A stretch of DNA of 64,000 nt. Source: Chloracidobacterium sp. (lineage in GTDB: Bacteria > Acidobacteriota > Blastocatellia > Pyrinomonadales > Pyrinomonadaceae). The notes under the pieces are model-generated. The model worked only from the letters and a program-made list of their open reading frames with translations, had not been told where the DNA came from and searched no databases. Below are positions 34,303-43,356 of this stretch, piece by piece (position 1 is the stretch's first letter; each line of letters starts with the position of its first letter). Made by a program: the position numbers and the translations under genes. The stretch is from NCBI GenBank assembly GCA_016715795.1, contig JADJXP010000002.1, positions 248,001-312,000 of the forward strand, in the 5' to 3' direction.

Positions 34303-34375
34303 GCTTCTTTGCAGCCTTTGCGGCTTTGCGGGATAAAGAGCTTCGCCCGCAAAGCCGCAAAGAACGCAAAGAAGC
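34303..34375. repeat. Right hairpin of the GxxExxY cassette
   Basis: Arms 34303-34332 and 34346-34375 match at 27 of 30 positions around a 13-base loop, again with the CCCGCAAAGCCGCAAAG unit. It starts 2 bases after the stop codon and ends 9 bases before queC. Confidence 0.85.
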
Positions 34376-34384
34376 AAAGAAAGC

Positions 34385-35050
34385 ATGAACAGTATCGTTC
34401 TAGTTTCCGGCGGAATGGACTCGTGCGTTACGGCAGCGATGGCGGCGCGCGAGGCGGATGAGCTTGCGTTTCTGCATGTATCGTACGGGCAGCGGACTGA
34501 AGCACGAGAGCGGCAGGCATTCAGTGATATTGCCGATCATTACGGGGTTGCGAAACGCCTCGATGTTTCGATAGAGCATCTCGCAAAGATCGGCGGATCA
34601 TCGTTGACCGATGAGAACATCGCGGTCTCTGCGGCCGATCTCGATAATAAAGAGATCCCGACGAGCTACGTGCCTTTCCGCAATGCGAATATGCTTTCGA
34701 TCGCCGTGAGCTGGGCCGAGGTCATCGGCGCGAACGCAATTTACATCGGCGCTGTTGCCGAAGATTCGAGCGGCTATCCCGATTGTCGGCCGGAGTTTTA
34801 CGCCAGCTTTCAAAAAGTGATCGAAACCGGCACGAAGCCCGATACGCACATCGAGATACGCACGCCGATCATTCATCTCACAAAAGCCGAGATCGTACTC
34901 AAAGGCGTCGAACTCGAAGCGCCACTCAATCTGACTTGGTCATGCTATCGTTCAAACGAACTCGCCTGCGGCACCTGCGACTCGTGTGCGTTGCGATTGC
35001 GCGGGTTTGCTAGGGCGGGAGAGATCGATCCCATTGCCTATGCCGGGTAA
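34385..35050 (+). CDS. queC: 7-cyano-7-deazaguanine synthase
   Basis: 221 residues. N-type ATP pyrophosphatase loop VLVSGGMDSCVTAAMA, FLHVSYGQRTEARE, and the zinc site WSCYRSN plus CGTCDSCALR near the C-terminus. It makes preQ0 from the product of QueE. Only A/G-rich sequence, no clear Shine-Dalgarno, precedes the ATG because the cassette hairpin ends there. Confidence 0.95.
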   Translation: MNSIVLVSGGMDSCVTAAMAAREADELAFLHVSYGQRTEARERQAFSDIADHYGVAKRLDVSIEHLAKIGGSSLTDENIAVSAADLDNKEIPTSYVPFRNANMLSIAVSWAEVIGANAIYIGAVAEDSSGYPDCRPEFYASFQKVIETGTKPDTHIEIRTPIIHLTKAEIVLKGVELEAPLNLTWSCYRSNELACGTCDSCALRLRGFARAGEIDPIAYAG

Positions 35051-35076
35051 CTGATAACTATTAACTATTAACTGAA
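35050..35076. repeat. Simple AACTATT repeat
   Basis: GATAACTATTAACTATTAACT between the convergent queC and membrane-protein genes, directly repeated 7-mer; overlaps the end of the membrane-protein coding sequence. Confidence 0.6.
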
Positions 35077-35744
35077 GAAATTTGATCTTCGGTGTCGCCC
35101 GGATCCAGCTCTGCCTTTTGTCGTTCAAGTTCGGTGATACGCGATCTTAGTTCCTCGATCTGAGCATCGAGATCGGCAACCGTTGGCTCGCCGGCGCTTA
35201 GCTTGTGAAAGACCGGCGTTACGACCGTGACCGAGGCCACAAGGATCGAGAGAACGCCGATGGTGCGGGCAAAGAGGTCGTTGTTTGCATCCGGCTCGAA
35301 CCAGATGAGATAGGCCAGCAGGGCCGACAGCAGCCAGACGGTGACGAACGCAGCGATGCGTGACCACGCGAAGCGCTTGTCCAGCCGCGCGAGCGAGAGC
35401 AGCGACAGGTGCGAACACGCGACCGACGCGAGCAGTATCGTGCCCGCCGATTTGATAAAGCTCTCATTTTCGTCGAGGACGTTCCAGATGATCAGGAAAG
35501 TCATGATCGCTGCTGCCAGGGCCAGCACTATTCCTGCCAATGGCAGTACTCGCCCGCGGCCCGTCTCGTAGTACGCACCGCAGGCAAGGCCCAGGATACT
35601 CGTCGCCGTGATCGTCAGCGTCGTCATCAATATCCTGACCTCAAGGTTGCCAAAATTGCCGAGCAGGATCACGCCGATACCGATGAGAGCACTGACGGCC
35701 ACCGAGCCGATCAAGGTGTAAAGAAATGCCTTTCTAAGATTCAT
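35061..35744 (-). CDS. Hypothetical membrane protein with C-terminal coiled coil
   Basis: 227 residues. Six membrane helices (about 8-30, 38-58, 68-90, 102-120, 130-148, 158-180) and then a cytoplasmic coiled coil (VADLDAQIEELRSRITELER). The last residues (SVNS) fall in a TAACTATTAACTATTAACT simple repeat, so the present stop lies in repeat DNA. Family unknown. Confidence 0.7.
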   Translation of the reverse strand: MNLRKAFLYTLIGSVAVSALIGIGVILLGNFGNLEVRILMTTLTITATSILGLACGAYYETGRGRVLPLAGIVLALAAAIMTFLIIWNVLDENESFIKSAGTILLASVACSHLSLLSLARLDKRFAWSRIAAFVTVWLLSALLAYLIWFEPDANNDLFARTIGVLSILVASVTVVTPVFHKLSAGEPTVADLDAQIEELRSRITELERQKAELDPGDTEDQISSVNS

Positions 35745-35924
35745 GAAGAGAAATAGCCACGAATTAGGAATAACCGGTTGGGCTAATCCTAATATACACC
35801 GAGGGCGGCCTGTATGTTTTCTCAGCGTCTCCTGCGTCTCTGCGGTTGCTTGTAGATCAAATAGGCTGTAAATTGCTTTGCAGTAACTTTCCCCGTTCGA
35901 ATCAGACCAAAAACAGGAGACGCG

Positions 35925-38258
35925 ATGAAGAATCCTTTTCTCGAGAATTTTCGCCCTTATATTCCGGACGCATCAAATCTGCGTGAGCTGACGGCATTTC
36001 CTCTCATTATCGGGACGCTGCTTGGGGTCATCTTTGGAGCATCCTCGCTGTATCTGGTGCTTAAGACGGGCCTGACGGTTTCGGCGTCGATACCGGTCGC
36101 GGTCATCGCGATCACGCTGTTTCGGCTGCTGTCAAAAGTCGGGATGCGCGATGCGACGATCCTCGAATCGAACATGATGCAAACCGCCGGTTCGGCGGGC
36201 GAATCGATCGCGTTTGGCGTCGGCGTGACGATGCCGGCGATATTGATACTGGGCTTTGATCTCGAGATCTGGCGCGTGACGCTGGTCGCGGTGCTCGGCG
36301 GGCTGCTCGGAATTCTTATGATGATCCCGCTGCGTCGCGCGCTGATCAAGGAGCAGCACGGATTCCTTAAGTATCCAGAGGGCACAGCCTGTGCGCAGGT
36401 GCTGATCGCCGGCGCGTCAAAAGAATCGCGCGACGCTGCTCATGAGGGCGGCGGCGAGGCCGCATCGGACGACGAAGTGCTTCATCGCGGCAAGATCATC
36501 GCTGCAGGATTCGGGCTTGGTTTCATCTACAAATCGGTGATGGACGTATTCGCTGCCTGGAATCCCGAACCGGGCAAGGACCTGCCAGACAACGTGCTCA
36601 AGGGCGGCTCGATCCACCTGGAAAACAATCCCGCTCTGCTCGGCGTCGGTTACATTATCGGCCCGTATATATCGGCGATCATGCTCGGCGGCGGCATCCT
36701 TTCGTATCTCATCCTGATCCCGCTGATCAAGTATTTTGGCGACGCCCTCACCAGCCCGCTTGCGCCGGCCGTCGGCAAGACCATCGCCGAGATGTCGCCC
36801 GGCAATATCCGCAGCGAATACATCCTCTACATCGGTGCCGGGGCGGTGACGGCCGCGGGCATCATCTCGCTCGGCCGCAGCCTGCCGACGATCTGGAGCG
36901 GTCTCAAGTCGGGGCTGGCCGATCTCCGTGGCTCGTCGGATGCGGCAAACGGCAATGTGCCGCGCACCGATCAGGACCTTTCGATGAAGTACGTCATCAT
37001 CGGCCTCATCATCCTCGTCGCGGCGATAATGCTCACGCCGTCGCTGGGGCTGTTTGTCGGCAAGGACCCGATCGTTTCGATCTTTGGCTCGATCCTCATC
37101 ATCATTCTGGGTTTCCTGTTTGTGACTGTCTCGTCGAGGCTGACCGGCGAGGTCGGCTCGTCGTCAAATCCGATCTCGGGAATGACGGTCGCGACGCTGC
37201 TGTTTACCTGTCTCGCGTTCCTCGCATTGGGATGGACGGCGCCCGATCCGTATTTTGTGACCGCTTTGTCGATCGGCGGCATCGTGTGCATCGCCGCTTC
37301 GAACGGCGGCACGACATCGCAGGACCTCAAGACCGGTTTCCTCGTCGGCGGAACGCCCAAGCGGCAGCAGATCGCTATTCTGGTAGGCGCTCTTGCATCG
37401 GCGATGCTGCTGGGGCCGCTGCTTCTCGTGCTGAATGATGGCGGAACTTATTATCAAAAGGTCGATGCTTCGGGGTTCCCGCCGGGCTTTACGGTGGCCG
37501 AGGACAAGCTCTTTCGCGAGCACGGCCAACTCAAAACGGAGCACGTCAAGGTAGGCGAATACACGTCTGATACGACGCAGTATCACGTCTGGCAGAACAC
37601 CGATCCGAAGTCGGGCCAGATAGGCAAATACCTCGTAACCAACCAAGGCCAGCCCGTGTACCTCGTCGATCCGGCGATCAACGGCGTGGTCAAGAAAGAC
37701 TCGGCCGGCAATAATATCGAGCGTTACGACGCTCCAAAGGCAACGCTGATGAGCTATATCATCAAAGGCGTGCTGGGGCGTGACCTGCCGTGGGGCCTTG
37801 TCCTGTTGGGTGCGATGATCGCGATCATGCTCGAGATCGTCGGCGTGCCGTCACTGGCATTCGCCGTCGGCCTGTATCTGCCGATCGCGACGAGCGCTCC
37901 GATATTCGTGGGCGGCATGGTGCGTAAGATCGTTGATGTTTACCTCAAAAAGAAACTTGCCGAAAAGGACCTGACCGAGGACCAGATCATCGCTGAGACC
38001 GACAAGTCTCACGGCGTCCTAATGGCGTCGGGATATATTGCTGGCGGAGCCATTGCAGGTATCCTGATCGCGATATTTGCGGTCGTGCCGTGGCTCAAGA
38101 GCATTCAGGATACCTCGACCAAATGGGCGGGCGACCATAATCCATTCTTTGCCGGCGATCACGCGTGGTGGCTGGGAGCGGTACCGTTTCTGATCCTCTC
38201 GGTCCTGCTATATCTCGTGGGCCGCGAACGCTGGATGGCGTTTAAGAAAGGCGACTAA
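35925..38258 (+). CDS. OPT-family oligopeptide transporter
   Basis: 777 residues, about 15 membrane helices. ELTAFPLIIGTLLGVIFGAS at the N-terminus, KYPEGTACAQVL, SNGGTTSQDLKTGFLVGGTP and LEIVGVPSLAFAVGLYLP are characteristic of bacterial OPT transporters, which import small peptides or metal chelates. A hydrophilic insert of about 110 residues (roughly 505-620) between helices is probably extracytoplasmic. GGAG lies 7 bases before the ATG. Followed by a strong terminator. Confidence 0.92.
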   Translation: MKNPFLENFRPYIPDASNLRELTAFPLIIGTLLGVIFGASSLYLVLKTGLTVSASIPVAVIAITLFRLLSKVGMRDATILESNMMQTAGSAGESIAFGVGVTMPAILILGFDLEIWRVTLVAVLGGLLGILMMIPLRRALIKEQHGFLKYPEGTACAQVLIAGASKESRDAAHEGGGEAASDDEVLHRGKIIAAGFGLGFIYKSVMDVFAAWNPEPGKDLPDNVLKGGSIHLENNPALLGVGYIIGPYISAIMLGGGILSYLILIPLIKYFGDALTSPLAPAVGKTIAEMSPGNIRSEYILYIGAGAVTAAGIISLGRSLPTIWSGLKSGLADLRGSSDAANGNVPRTDQDLSMKYVIIGLIILVAAIMLTPSLGLFVGKDPIVSIFGSILIIILGFLFVTVSSRLTGEVGSSSNPISGMTVATLLFTCLAFLALGWTAPDPYFVTALSIGGIVCIAASNGGTTSQDLKTGFLVGGTPKRQQIAILVGALASAMLLGPLLLVLNDGGTYYQKVDASGFPPGFTVAEDKLFREHGQLKTEHVKVGEYTSDTTQYHVWQNTDPKSGQIGKYLVTNQGQPVYLVDPAINGVVKKDSAGNNIERYDAPKATLMSYIIKGVLGRDLPWGLVLLGAMIAIMLEIVGVPSLAFAVGLYLPIATSAPIFVGGMVRKIVDVYLKKKLAEKDLTEDQIIAETDKSHGVLMASGYIAGGAIAGILIAIFAVVPWLKSIQDTSTKWAGDHNPFFAGDHAWWLGAVPFLILSVLLYLVGRERWMAFKKGD

Positions 38259-38265
38259 AAATTGT

Positions 38266-38295
38266 TTTACATCTTTGTGCGCGGCACGCTATAAT
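38266..38295 (+). promoter_or_regulatory. Promoter overlapping the OPT terminator
   Basis: TTTACA (38266-38271), 18 bases, TATAAT (38290-38295). The perfect -10 forms part of the loop of the terminator hairpin. It should drive the lipoprotein gene whose ATG is at 38348. Confidence 0.6.
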
Positions 38296-38314
38296 TATGG
38301 CGTGCCGCTTTTTT
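38281..38314 (+). terminator. Rho-independent terminator after the OPT gene
   Basis: Perfect 9-bp stem GCGGCACGC/GCGTGCCGC (38281-38289 and 38300-38308) with a 10-base loop and six T residues. The best canonical terminator in the window. Confidence 0.9.
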
Positions 38315-38347
38315 CTTGAGCTGCTTTTTCCACACGAGGTGATCTAC

Positions 38348-39193
38348 ATGAGAGAAATTGCTCCTTCTCGTCGAATTTTGCCGCTGTTAGCGATTGCCGC
38401 TGTGTCATTCCTGATCGCCGGATGCTCAGCCAAGGCATCTGAAAAAGCCACCGCTCCCGCCGCCGATGTGGTCAATACGACCGACGCAGCAAAGGGCGCG
38501 ACGATCGACATCGAGGCCGGCGGGCCGGCCGACACCGTCAGAGTGTTTTACAGGCGCCTGCGCGACAGGGAAATTCGCGCGGCAATGTACATGACGAATA
38601 TGCGGCCCGCGATCGAGGGCCTTACCGACGCCGAGTTGAAGGAGTTCTCGGTCGATTTTGAGAAGCTCGCCGTCCAGGTTCCCGCCGACCTCAAGATCAA
38701 TGGTGAGATCGTCTCGGGCGACCGCGCGACCGTAACTATCGAGTTGCCCACATCAGAGAAGCCCGAGACGCAGACCATCCAATTGCGTCGGCAGAATGAC
38801 GTTTGGGTCCTGATGAGCGTTGACGAGGCCGGCGAGCAGCGAATGAAGGCGGACGGGAAACTGTATTTCTATAATCTGCGCATCGACGTTCACCATGACG
38901 AGGCCGAGGCGATGCTTCGGCGAATTGCCAAGGGCCAGCTCGTATATGCAGCTCAGAATCAGGGTGTCTATGCCGACCTGCGCACGCTCGTCGGACAGGG
39001 CCTGATCCCCGACGATGCGATGTCGACCACCTCGACGGGCTATGTCTACGCGGTCAACCTCGATGCCGAACGCAAAAGCTATTACGCCACCGCTACGCCG
39101 GTCGAGTACGGCAAGAGCGGGAAACTGTCATTCATGCTCGACGGCGCCGCCTTGTCCAAACGCGATACCGGCGGCACGTCGCTGACGAAATGA
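38348..39193 (+). CDS. Lipoprotein of unknown function
   Basis: 281 residues from the ATG at 38348 (GAGGTG upstream). Lipobox LLAIAAVSFLIAGC, then an Ala-rich linker. Residues 65-165 resemble an NTF2/DUF4878-like domain (RVFYRRLRDREIRAAMYMTN and LTDAELKEFSVDF). Residues 185-281 (DEAEAMLRRIAKGQLVYAAQ, GVYADLRTLVGQGLIP, YVYAVNLDAERKSYYATA) look like the soluble domain of pilin-like proteins. Probably tethered to a membrane facing the periplasm. Confidence 0.75.
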   Translation: MREIAPSRRILPLLAIAAVSFLIAGCSAKASEKATAPAADVVNTTDAAKGATIDIEAGGPADTVRVFYRRLRDREIRAAMYMTNMRPAIEGLTDAELKEFSVDFEKLAVQVPADLKINGEIVSGDRATVTIELPTSEKPETQTIQLRRQNDVWVLMSVDEAGEQRMKADGKLYFYNLRIDVHHDEAEAMLRRIAKGQLVYAAQNQGVYADLRTLVGQGLIPDDAMSTTSTGYVYAVNLDAERKSYYATATPVEYGKSGKLSFMLDGAALSKRDTGGTSLTK

Positions 39194-39310
39194 TGGCCTG
39201 TGGAAAAACTGTGAAATAGCCTGTGGAAAAAATGCTGTCAGCCACTTGCAATTTTCTTGGATTGCGATTATAAAGATAGGTTCCTGTCGCTTTATCCAGG
39301 CCCCTTGGCG

Positions 39311-39778
39311 ATGATACGTGAGCTTATAACGAAGCTGAACCGCTCTTTCTCGAGGCGCATGGTGTCTCTTCGTCGCGATCATACGGCCCCTCTTAAGGTC
39401 TGGTTCGACCCCGACATTAACAGCGAGATGGCGCTCGAACGCGCCCGTGCGGCATGCATTCTCGGCGAGACCGTCGATATCAGTAGGACGGGCATCGGCT
39501 TTACCGTGCCGTCGATCCGCGTAAAAGAGAAATATCTCGTAGGCCATGACCGAATTCTTAACGTCGAGATCGATCTGCCGACGGGAAAGGTCTATATGCG
39601 GGCCAAGGGATGTCGTTACAAGAAGGTCGGCGTCCACATTTCGGCCGAGAGGTTCCTCGTCGGAGCTAACATTGTCTATCTCGACGGCCAGGACAAAGAG
39701 AATTACGAAGCATTTCTCCGCTTCGGCACACGCCGCCTGGACCCCGCCGCCCGCAGCCTCGAGATCCGCGCAAAATAA
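39311..39778 (+). CDS. PilZ-domain protein
   Basis: 155 residues from the ATG at 39311. RRDHTAPLKVWF and ETVDISRTGIGFTVP match the RxxxR/D-S-G pattern of PilZ c-di-GMP receptors, though the first arginine motif is degenerate. LPTGKVYMRAKGCRYKKVGVHI is the remaining barrel. It may bind c-di-GMP or only keep the fold. An earlier in-frame start at 39257 is poorly supported. Confidence 0.75.
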   Translation: MIRELITKLNRSFSRRMVSLRRDHTAPLKVWFDPDINSEMALERARAACILGETVDISRTGIGFTVPSIRVKEKYLVGHDRILNVEIDLPTGKVYMRAKGCRYKKVGVHISAERFLVGANIVYLDGQDKENYEAFLRFGTRRLDPAARSLEIRAK

Positions 39779-39813
39779 CACCTGCCATACCGATCCAAGC
39801 GGTTTCGCAGGTG
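39779..39813. terminator. Hairpin between the convergent PilZ and GNAT genes
   Basis: CACCTGC (39779-39785) pairs with GCAGGTG (39807-39813) around a 21-base loop. No T tract; may act as a weak bidirectional terminator. Confidence 0.35.
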
Positions 39814-39816
39814 ATC

Positions 39817-40695
39817 TTAGAGAGATTTGAGCATTTCGAACTGGGTGAGGCGTTCGTAGAAGCCGCGGCGGCGGAAGAATGCGACGGCATTGGTCAGGGA
39901 GCGGTCGATGTTTATTAGCTGGAGCGAATATCCAGACGTCGTCTCACCCTGCATTGCGTTTAGCAGCGCGGTCCCGATGCCGCGATTGCGGTGGGCCGTG
40001 TCAACTGCCATCTGTGCGACGCGGCCAAAACTCGACGAGAATATGATATATCCGACGCAGACGCCGTCCTGAAAGGCCCCGAGGATGCGTTTGAGCGGCA
40101 GGCTGCGATTGACCGCCTCGACCGAGTTTTGCCACGAGGGGCGGCCGTCCCAGAATGAGGTCAGCAGTTTCCAGTCAGGATCAGTTATTTCGCGGATCGT
40201 GACATCTGCCGCTGACACAGCGGGCTTGACCTTGCCGTCGCACTGGAGTAGTGCGAGTTCGCGGATGGTAGAAAATCCGAGCTTCTCGTAGAGCCTGATC
40301 GCCCCGCCGTTTTTCGTGATGACCTCGAGGAGAGATTGCGATATCGAACGCTCCTTAAAGACGGGCATCATCATCTCAAACATCGCCTCGCTTATCCCGC
40401 GACGCCGCATCGAAGGGATCACGCCCGTGCCGGCATCGTAAACCGTCGGACGGCCTTCCCACTCGCCAAATCCATTGAGCGAAAAGCCTACGAGCCGACC
40501 ATCGGAGAAACAGCCGGCCGTCCGGCTGAGGTCCACGGCGTTGAGATTGATGTGGTTGCGAAACTGTGTTTCCGTAAGGGCAAAAGGATAAACATAATCG
40601 GAAAATGCCTCAATGAACGTCGCATAGAGCGGGCCGAAATGGTCATTGCTGAGAAATCGGCAGTCGCGCAAGGTGGTTTCGTTTCCATTTGCCAT
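39817..40695 (-). CDS. GNAT-family N-acetyltransferase
   Basis: 292 residues with two GNAT modules. The N-terminal module (about 20-140) has the acetyl-CoA loop GVIPSMRRRGISEAMFEMM. The C-terminal module (about 160-285) has MAVDTAHRNRGIGTALLNAM and VAFFRRRGF. The N-terminal half reads LYATFIEAFSDYVYPFALTE, typical of tandem-GNAT proteins. Acceptor unknown. Confidence 0.85.
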   Translation of the reverse strand: MANGNETTLRDCRFLSNDHFGPLYATFIEAFSDYVYPFALTETQFRNHINLNAVDLSRTAGCFSDGRLVGFSLNGFGEWEGRPTVYDAGTGVIPSMRRRGISEAMFEMMMPVFKERSISQSLLEVITKNGGAIRLYEKLGFSTIRELALLQCDGKVKPAVSAADVTIREITDPDWKLLTSFWDGRPSWQNSVEAVNRSLPLKRILGAFQDGVCVGYIIFSSSFGRVAQMAVDTAHRNRGIGTALLNAMQGETTSGYSLQLINIDRSLTNAVAFFRRRGFYERLTQFEMLKSL

Positions 40696-40759
40696 TTGTT
40701 AAAATCAGACTTTGCCGAGTGCGGGGCAAAACAGAGAATTTAGTTAAGGTTTAGCAAAA

Positions 40760-41626
40760 ATGCAAGTTCTGCTGGCGGATGAATACGGGTTCTGTTTCGG
40801 TGTCGAGCGTGCCGTTGAGATGGTCGAGGAGGCTGTCGCCGCGGGCGAGACCGTCCGCAGTCTCGGCCCGTTGATCCATAACAAGCAGGAGATGCAGCGT
40901 CTCGCGCACGAGGGCGTCACGGCGATCAACGAGCCGGTACAGATCCAGCGCGGCGAGACGGCCGTGATCCGCGCGCACGGCGTTACGCCCACGGTGCAGC
41001 AGGAGCTTGAGGAGAAAGCGTCAAAGGTCGTCGATGCGACGTGTCCATTCGTGACACGCGTGCAGCGCCTGGCCGCCCGTGCGGCGGCAAAGGACAGGCA
41101 CGTTGTGGTTGTAGGCGACCCTGACCATCCTGAGATGATCGGTGTAAAAGGCTACGCACCGGAGCACGCGTTTGTCATCCGGGACGAGACCGAGGTTGCA
41201 TTGCTTCCGCGATTGAGAAAGCCGCTTGTCGTGTCGCAGACGACCATCAAATCAAAGACCTTCTTTGACACGGCCGAGGCGGTCAAGGCGAAGACCGACG
41301 ACGAGGTCGAGCTCGTTAATACCATCTGCTCCGCCACACGCGACCGCCAGGAAGCGGCGCGCGCACTGGCCGGCATGGTAGATGCCTTTTACATCATCGG
41401 CGGCCGGCATTCGTCAAACAGCATCAAGCTGCTTGCCGTCTGCAAGGAGCAGTGTGATAAGAGTTTCCTGATCGAGACGGAAGAAGAGATCAATGACGCC
41501 GACCTGATGGGCGTCGAGCGCGTGGGCGTTACGGCCGGTGCCTCAACACCTGATTGGCTGATCCAGAAGATCGTAAAACACCTCGAATCCGTCGGCCGCA
41601 ACCAACCGCCGACGCTACAGCCTTAA
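40760..41626 (+). CDS. ispH: 4-hydroxy-3-methylbut-2-enyl diphosphate reductase
   Basis: 288 residues. The three cluster cysteines lie in YGFCFGVERAVEM (about 12), VDATCPFVTRVQ (about 95) and NTICSATRDRQEA (about 190). VVGDPDHPEMIGVKGY and GGRHSSNSIKL are also conserved. Last step of the MEP isoprenoid pathway, producing IPP and DMAPP. Lone gene here, divergent from the GNAT gene and convergent to the radical SAM gene. Confidence 0.95.
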   Translation: MQVLLADEYGFCFGVERAVEMVEEAVAAGETVRSLGPLIHNKQEMQRLAHEGVTAINEPVQIQRGETAVIRAHGVTPTVQQELEEKASKVVDATCPFVTRVQRLAARAAAKDRHVVVVGDPDHPEMIGVKGYAPEHAFVIRDETEVALLPRLRKPLVVSQTTIKSKTFFDTAEAVKAKTDDEVELVNTICSATRDRQEAARALAGMVDAFYIIGGRHSSNSIKLLAVCKEQCDKSFLIETEEEINDADLMGVERVGVTAGASTPDWLIQKIVKHLESVGRNQPPTLQP

Positions 41627-41639
41627 CAGGCCCGCGCCC

Positions 41640-43196
41640 CTACTGAGAGCTCGGCAAGGGTTCCGTGCTCACACGCCGATGTTTCCTGAACGCCCGCCAT
41701 TTGCGGACGCCCTCGCGAGTGAGGCTGATGATCGGCCGCCGGTTCTGAAATATCAGTTTAGCCCACGCAAGTTTGCTCATCTGCGGAAAATAGATGCCCC
41801 TAAAACAGAGCCGGGCCACGAGGTGGCTGATGCGGACCTGGATCGGTGCCTCTCGGATCGACTCGATGGCTTGATGGTTGCGCTCCGGGCTGTAGGAGCG
41901 TGACCATGCGTTAAAGGTCTCAGCCTTCGCATCTTCGATCGACATCTTGAGCGGGTCGTGGGCCATTACGAATGGGGCGAAATCGAGCCAATGCTTCGGC
42001 CGACGGAGGCGGCCCGACGCTTCGAGCCGTTCATAAAGCGGCGTCGCCGGAAACGGCGTGAGCTGGCCGAATACCGGCAGGCCCGGGGCCCAAGTCTCGA
42101 TCTCATCCACAGTTCGGTCCGATACGCCTTTTGTGTCATTATCCATGCCAAAGATGAATGACGTGATCGCGTAGATATTGCGCTTCCTGAGCCCTTCGAG
42201 AACTGCCTGATAGTTCTCAGGCCGCGAGAATTGCTTGTTGACATCGGCCATGTTCGCCGGGTCGATGGATTCCATGCCGATGAAGATCCAGCGCCCGCCC
42301 GACCGTGCGATGAGATCTACGAGTTCCTCGTCCCCAAGCAGGTTTGCACTGATCTGCGCGACCCACGGCATATGAGCGCCGGCCGCGATGATGTCGCGCA
42401 AGAGCGATTTCAGCCGCTTCTTGTTTATCGCAAGGTTGTCGTCAATAAAGAACACCGCGATCTGGCCCTTTTCCTTACGCGCACGAGCCTTTAGCCGGAG
42501 GAGTTCTTCGACCACGCTCTCATTGGTGCGAAAGCGGATAGAATCGCCAAAGAAGCCCGTTACTGTACAGAACTCACATCCGTAGGGACATCCGCGGCCG
42601 GTCTCGATGGGGACAACGAAGAACTTGCCCCAACCCTTTCCGAACTTTGACATCACAGGCCGCAAGGCCCGCGGGACCAGTGAGAACTGCTCGAGGTCGA
42701 ATGATTCCCACGGGATATGAGGATACGGCTGGAGTGACGGCTTTACATCATTGCCCTTTTCGTCGAGTTTGGGCTGATAGACCTCTTTGAGTGTTCCTGC
42801 TGCCGCATCATTGACCATGTCGGCCCAATATTCATCAGCCTCGCCAAGAGCAACTGCATCAGCATGGCGAGGGCCGCCATCGCGCCCCAGCGCCTCATCC
42901 GGGCATTCCGTCACGTGCGGGCCGCCCATTACCACCTTAAAACCCGCCTCGCGCAAGGCGTCGGCAACGAGATAAGCCCGCGCGACCATTCGGGTCATCG
43001 AGCCGATACCGACCAGGCCCACATTCTCGTCCTTGCAGAACTGAACCAGCTCGCGCCGCGTCATTGCTTTAGCATTACCGTCGATCAGGATCACCTCGTG
43101 CTCGGCCGGCGTCAGTGACTGAAGCAGAAACATCCAGAGGTGCGGCATGAAATTGCGCGTAATACCGTTATCCGGATTGTAGAGCAATATCTTCAT
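41640..43196 (-). CDS. B12-binding-domain radical SAM protein
   Basis: 518 residues from the ATG at 43196. The N-terminal cobalamin-binding Rossmann domain (1-150, HEVILIDGNAKAM and GFKVVMGGPHVTECPDEAL) precedes a radical SAM barrel with the cluster motif GRGCPYGCEFCTVTGFFG (about 200), VFFIDDNLAINKKRL and WIFIGMESID. The C-terminal part resembles the DUF4070-type extension. Such enzymes methylate or rearrange lipids and other molecules; the substrate is unknown. Confidence 0.88.
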   Translation of the reverse strand: MKILLYNPDNGITRNFMPHLWMFLLQSLTPAEHEVILIDGNAKAMTRRELVQFCKDENVGLVGIGSMTRMVARAYLVADALREAGFKVVMGGPHVTECPDEALGRDGGPRHADAVALGEADEYWADMVNDAAAGTLKEVYQPKLDEKGNDVKPSLQPYPHIPWESFDLEQFSLVPRALRPVMSKFGKGWGKFFVVPIETGRGCPYGCEFCTVTGFFGDSIRFRTNESVVEELLRLKARARKEKGQIAVFFIDDNLAINKKRLKSLLRDIIAAGAHMPWVAQISANLLGDEELVDLIARSGGRWIFIGMESIDPANMADVNKQFSRPENYQAVLEGLRKRNIYAITSFIFGMDNDTKGVSDRTVDEIETWAPGLPVFGQLTPFPATPLYERLEASGRLRRPKHWLDFAPFVMAHDPLKMSIEDAKAETFNAWSRSYSPERNHQAIESIREAPIQVRISHLVARLCFRGIYFPQMSKLAWAKLIFQNRRPIISLTREGVRKWRAFRKHRRVSTEPLPSSQ

Positions 43197-43356
43197 AATT
43201 ACTTTTGCGTGACTGTGCCCGCGACAAATTCCCGTTTTCGCCAGGGGGAAAGCCAGCAAGGTGCGGAATGTTCGTTAATGATGTCACATCCGAAGGCGTT
43301 TTCCTATCCGAAAGATGCACGTCAACTGTCGCGAGAACAGCCTGTGGTAAAATGCG

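Noticed and set aside
33807..34375. Four repeated units near queE/queC as a CRISPR array
   Set aside because: Units alternate in orientation, spacing is uneven and one interval is a protein gene. No spacer-like regularity and no cas gene.
35890..35905. CCGTTCGAATC resembling a tRNA T-loop
   Set aside because: No acceptor stem, D arm or anticodon arm can be built around it.
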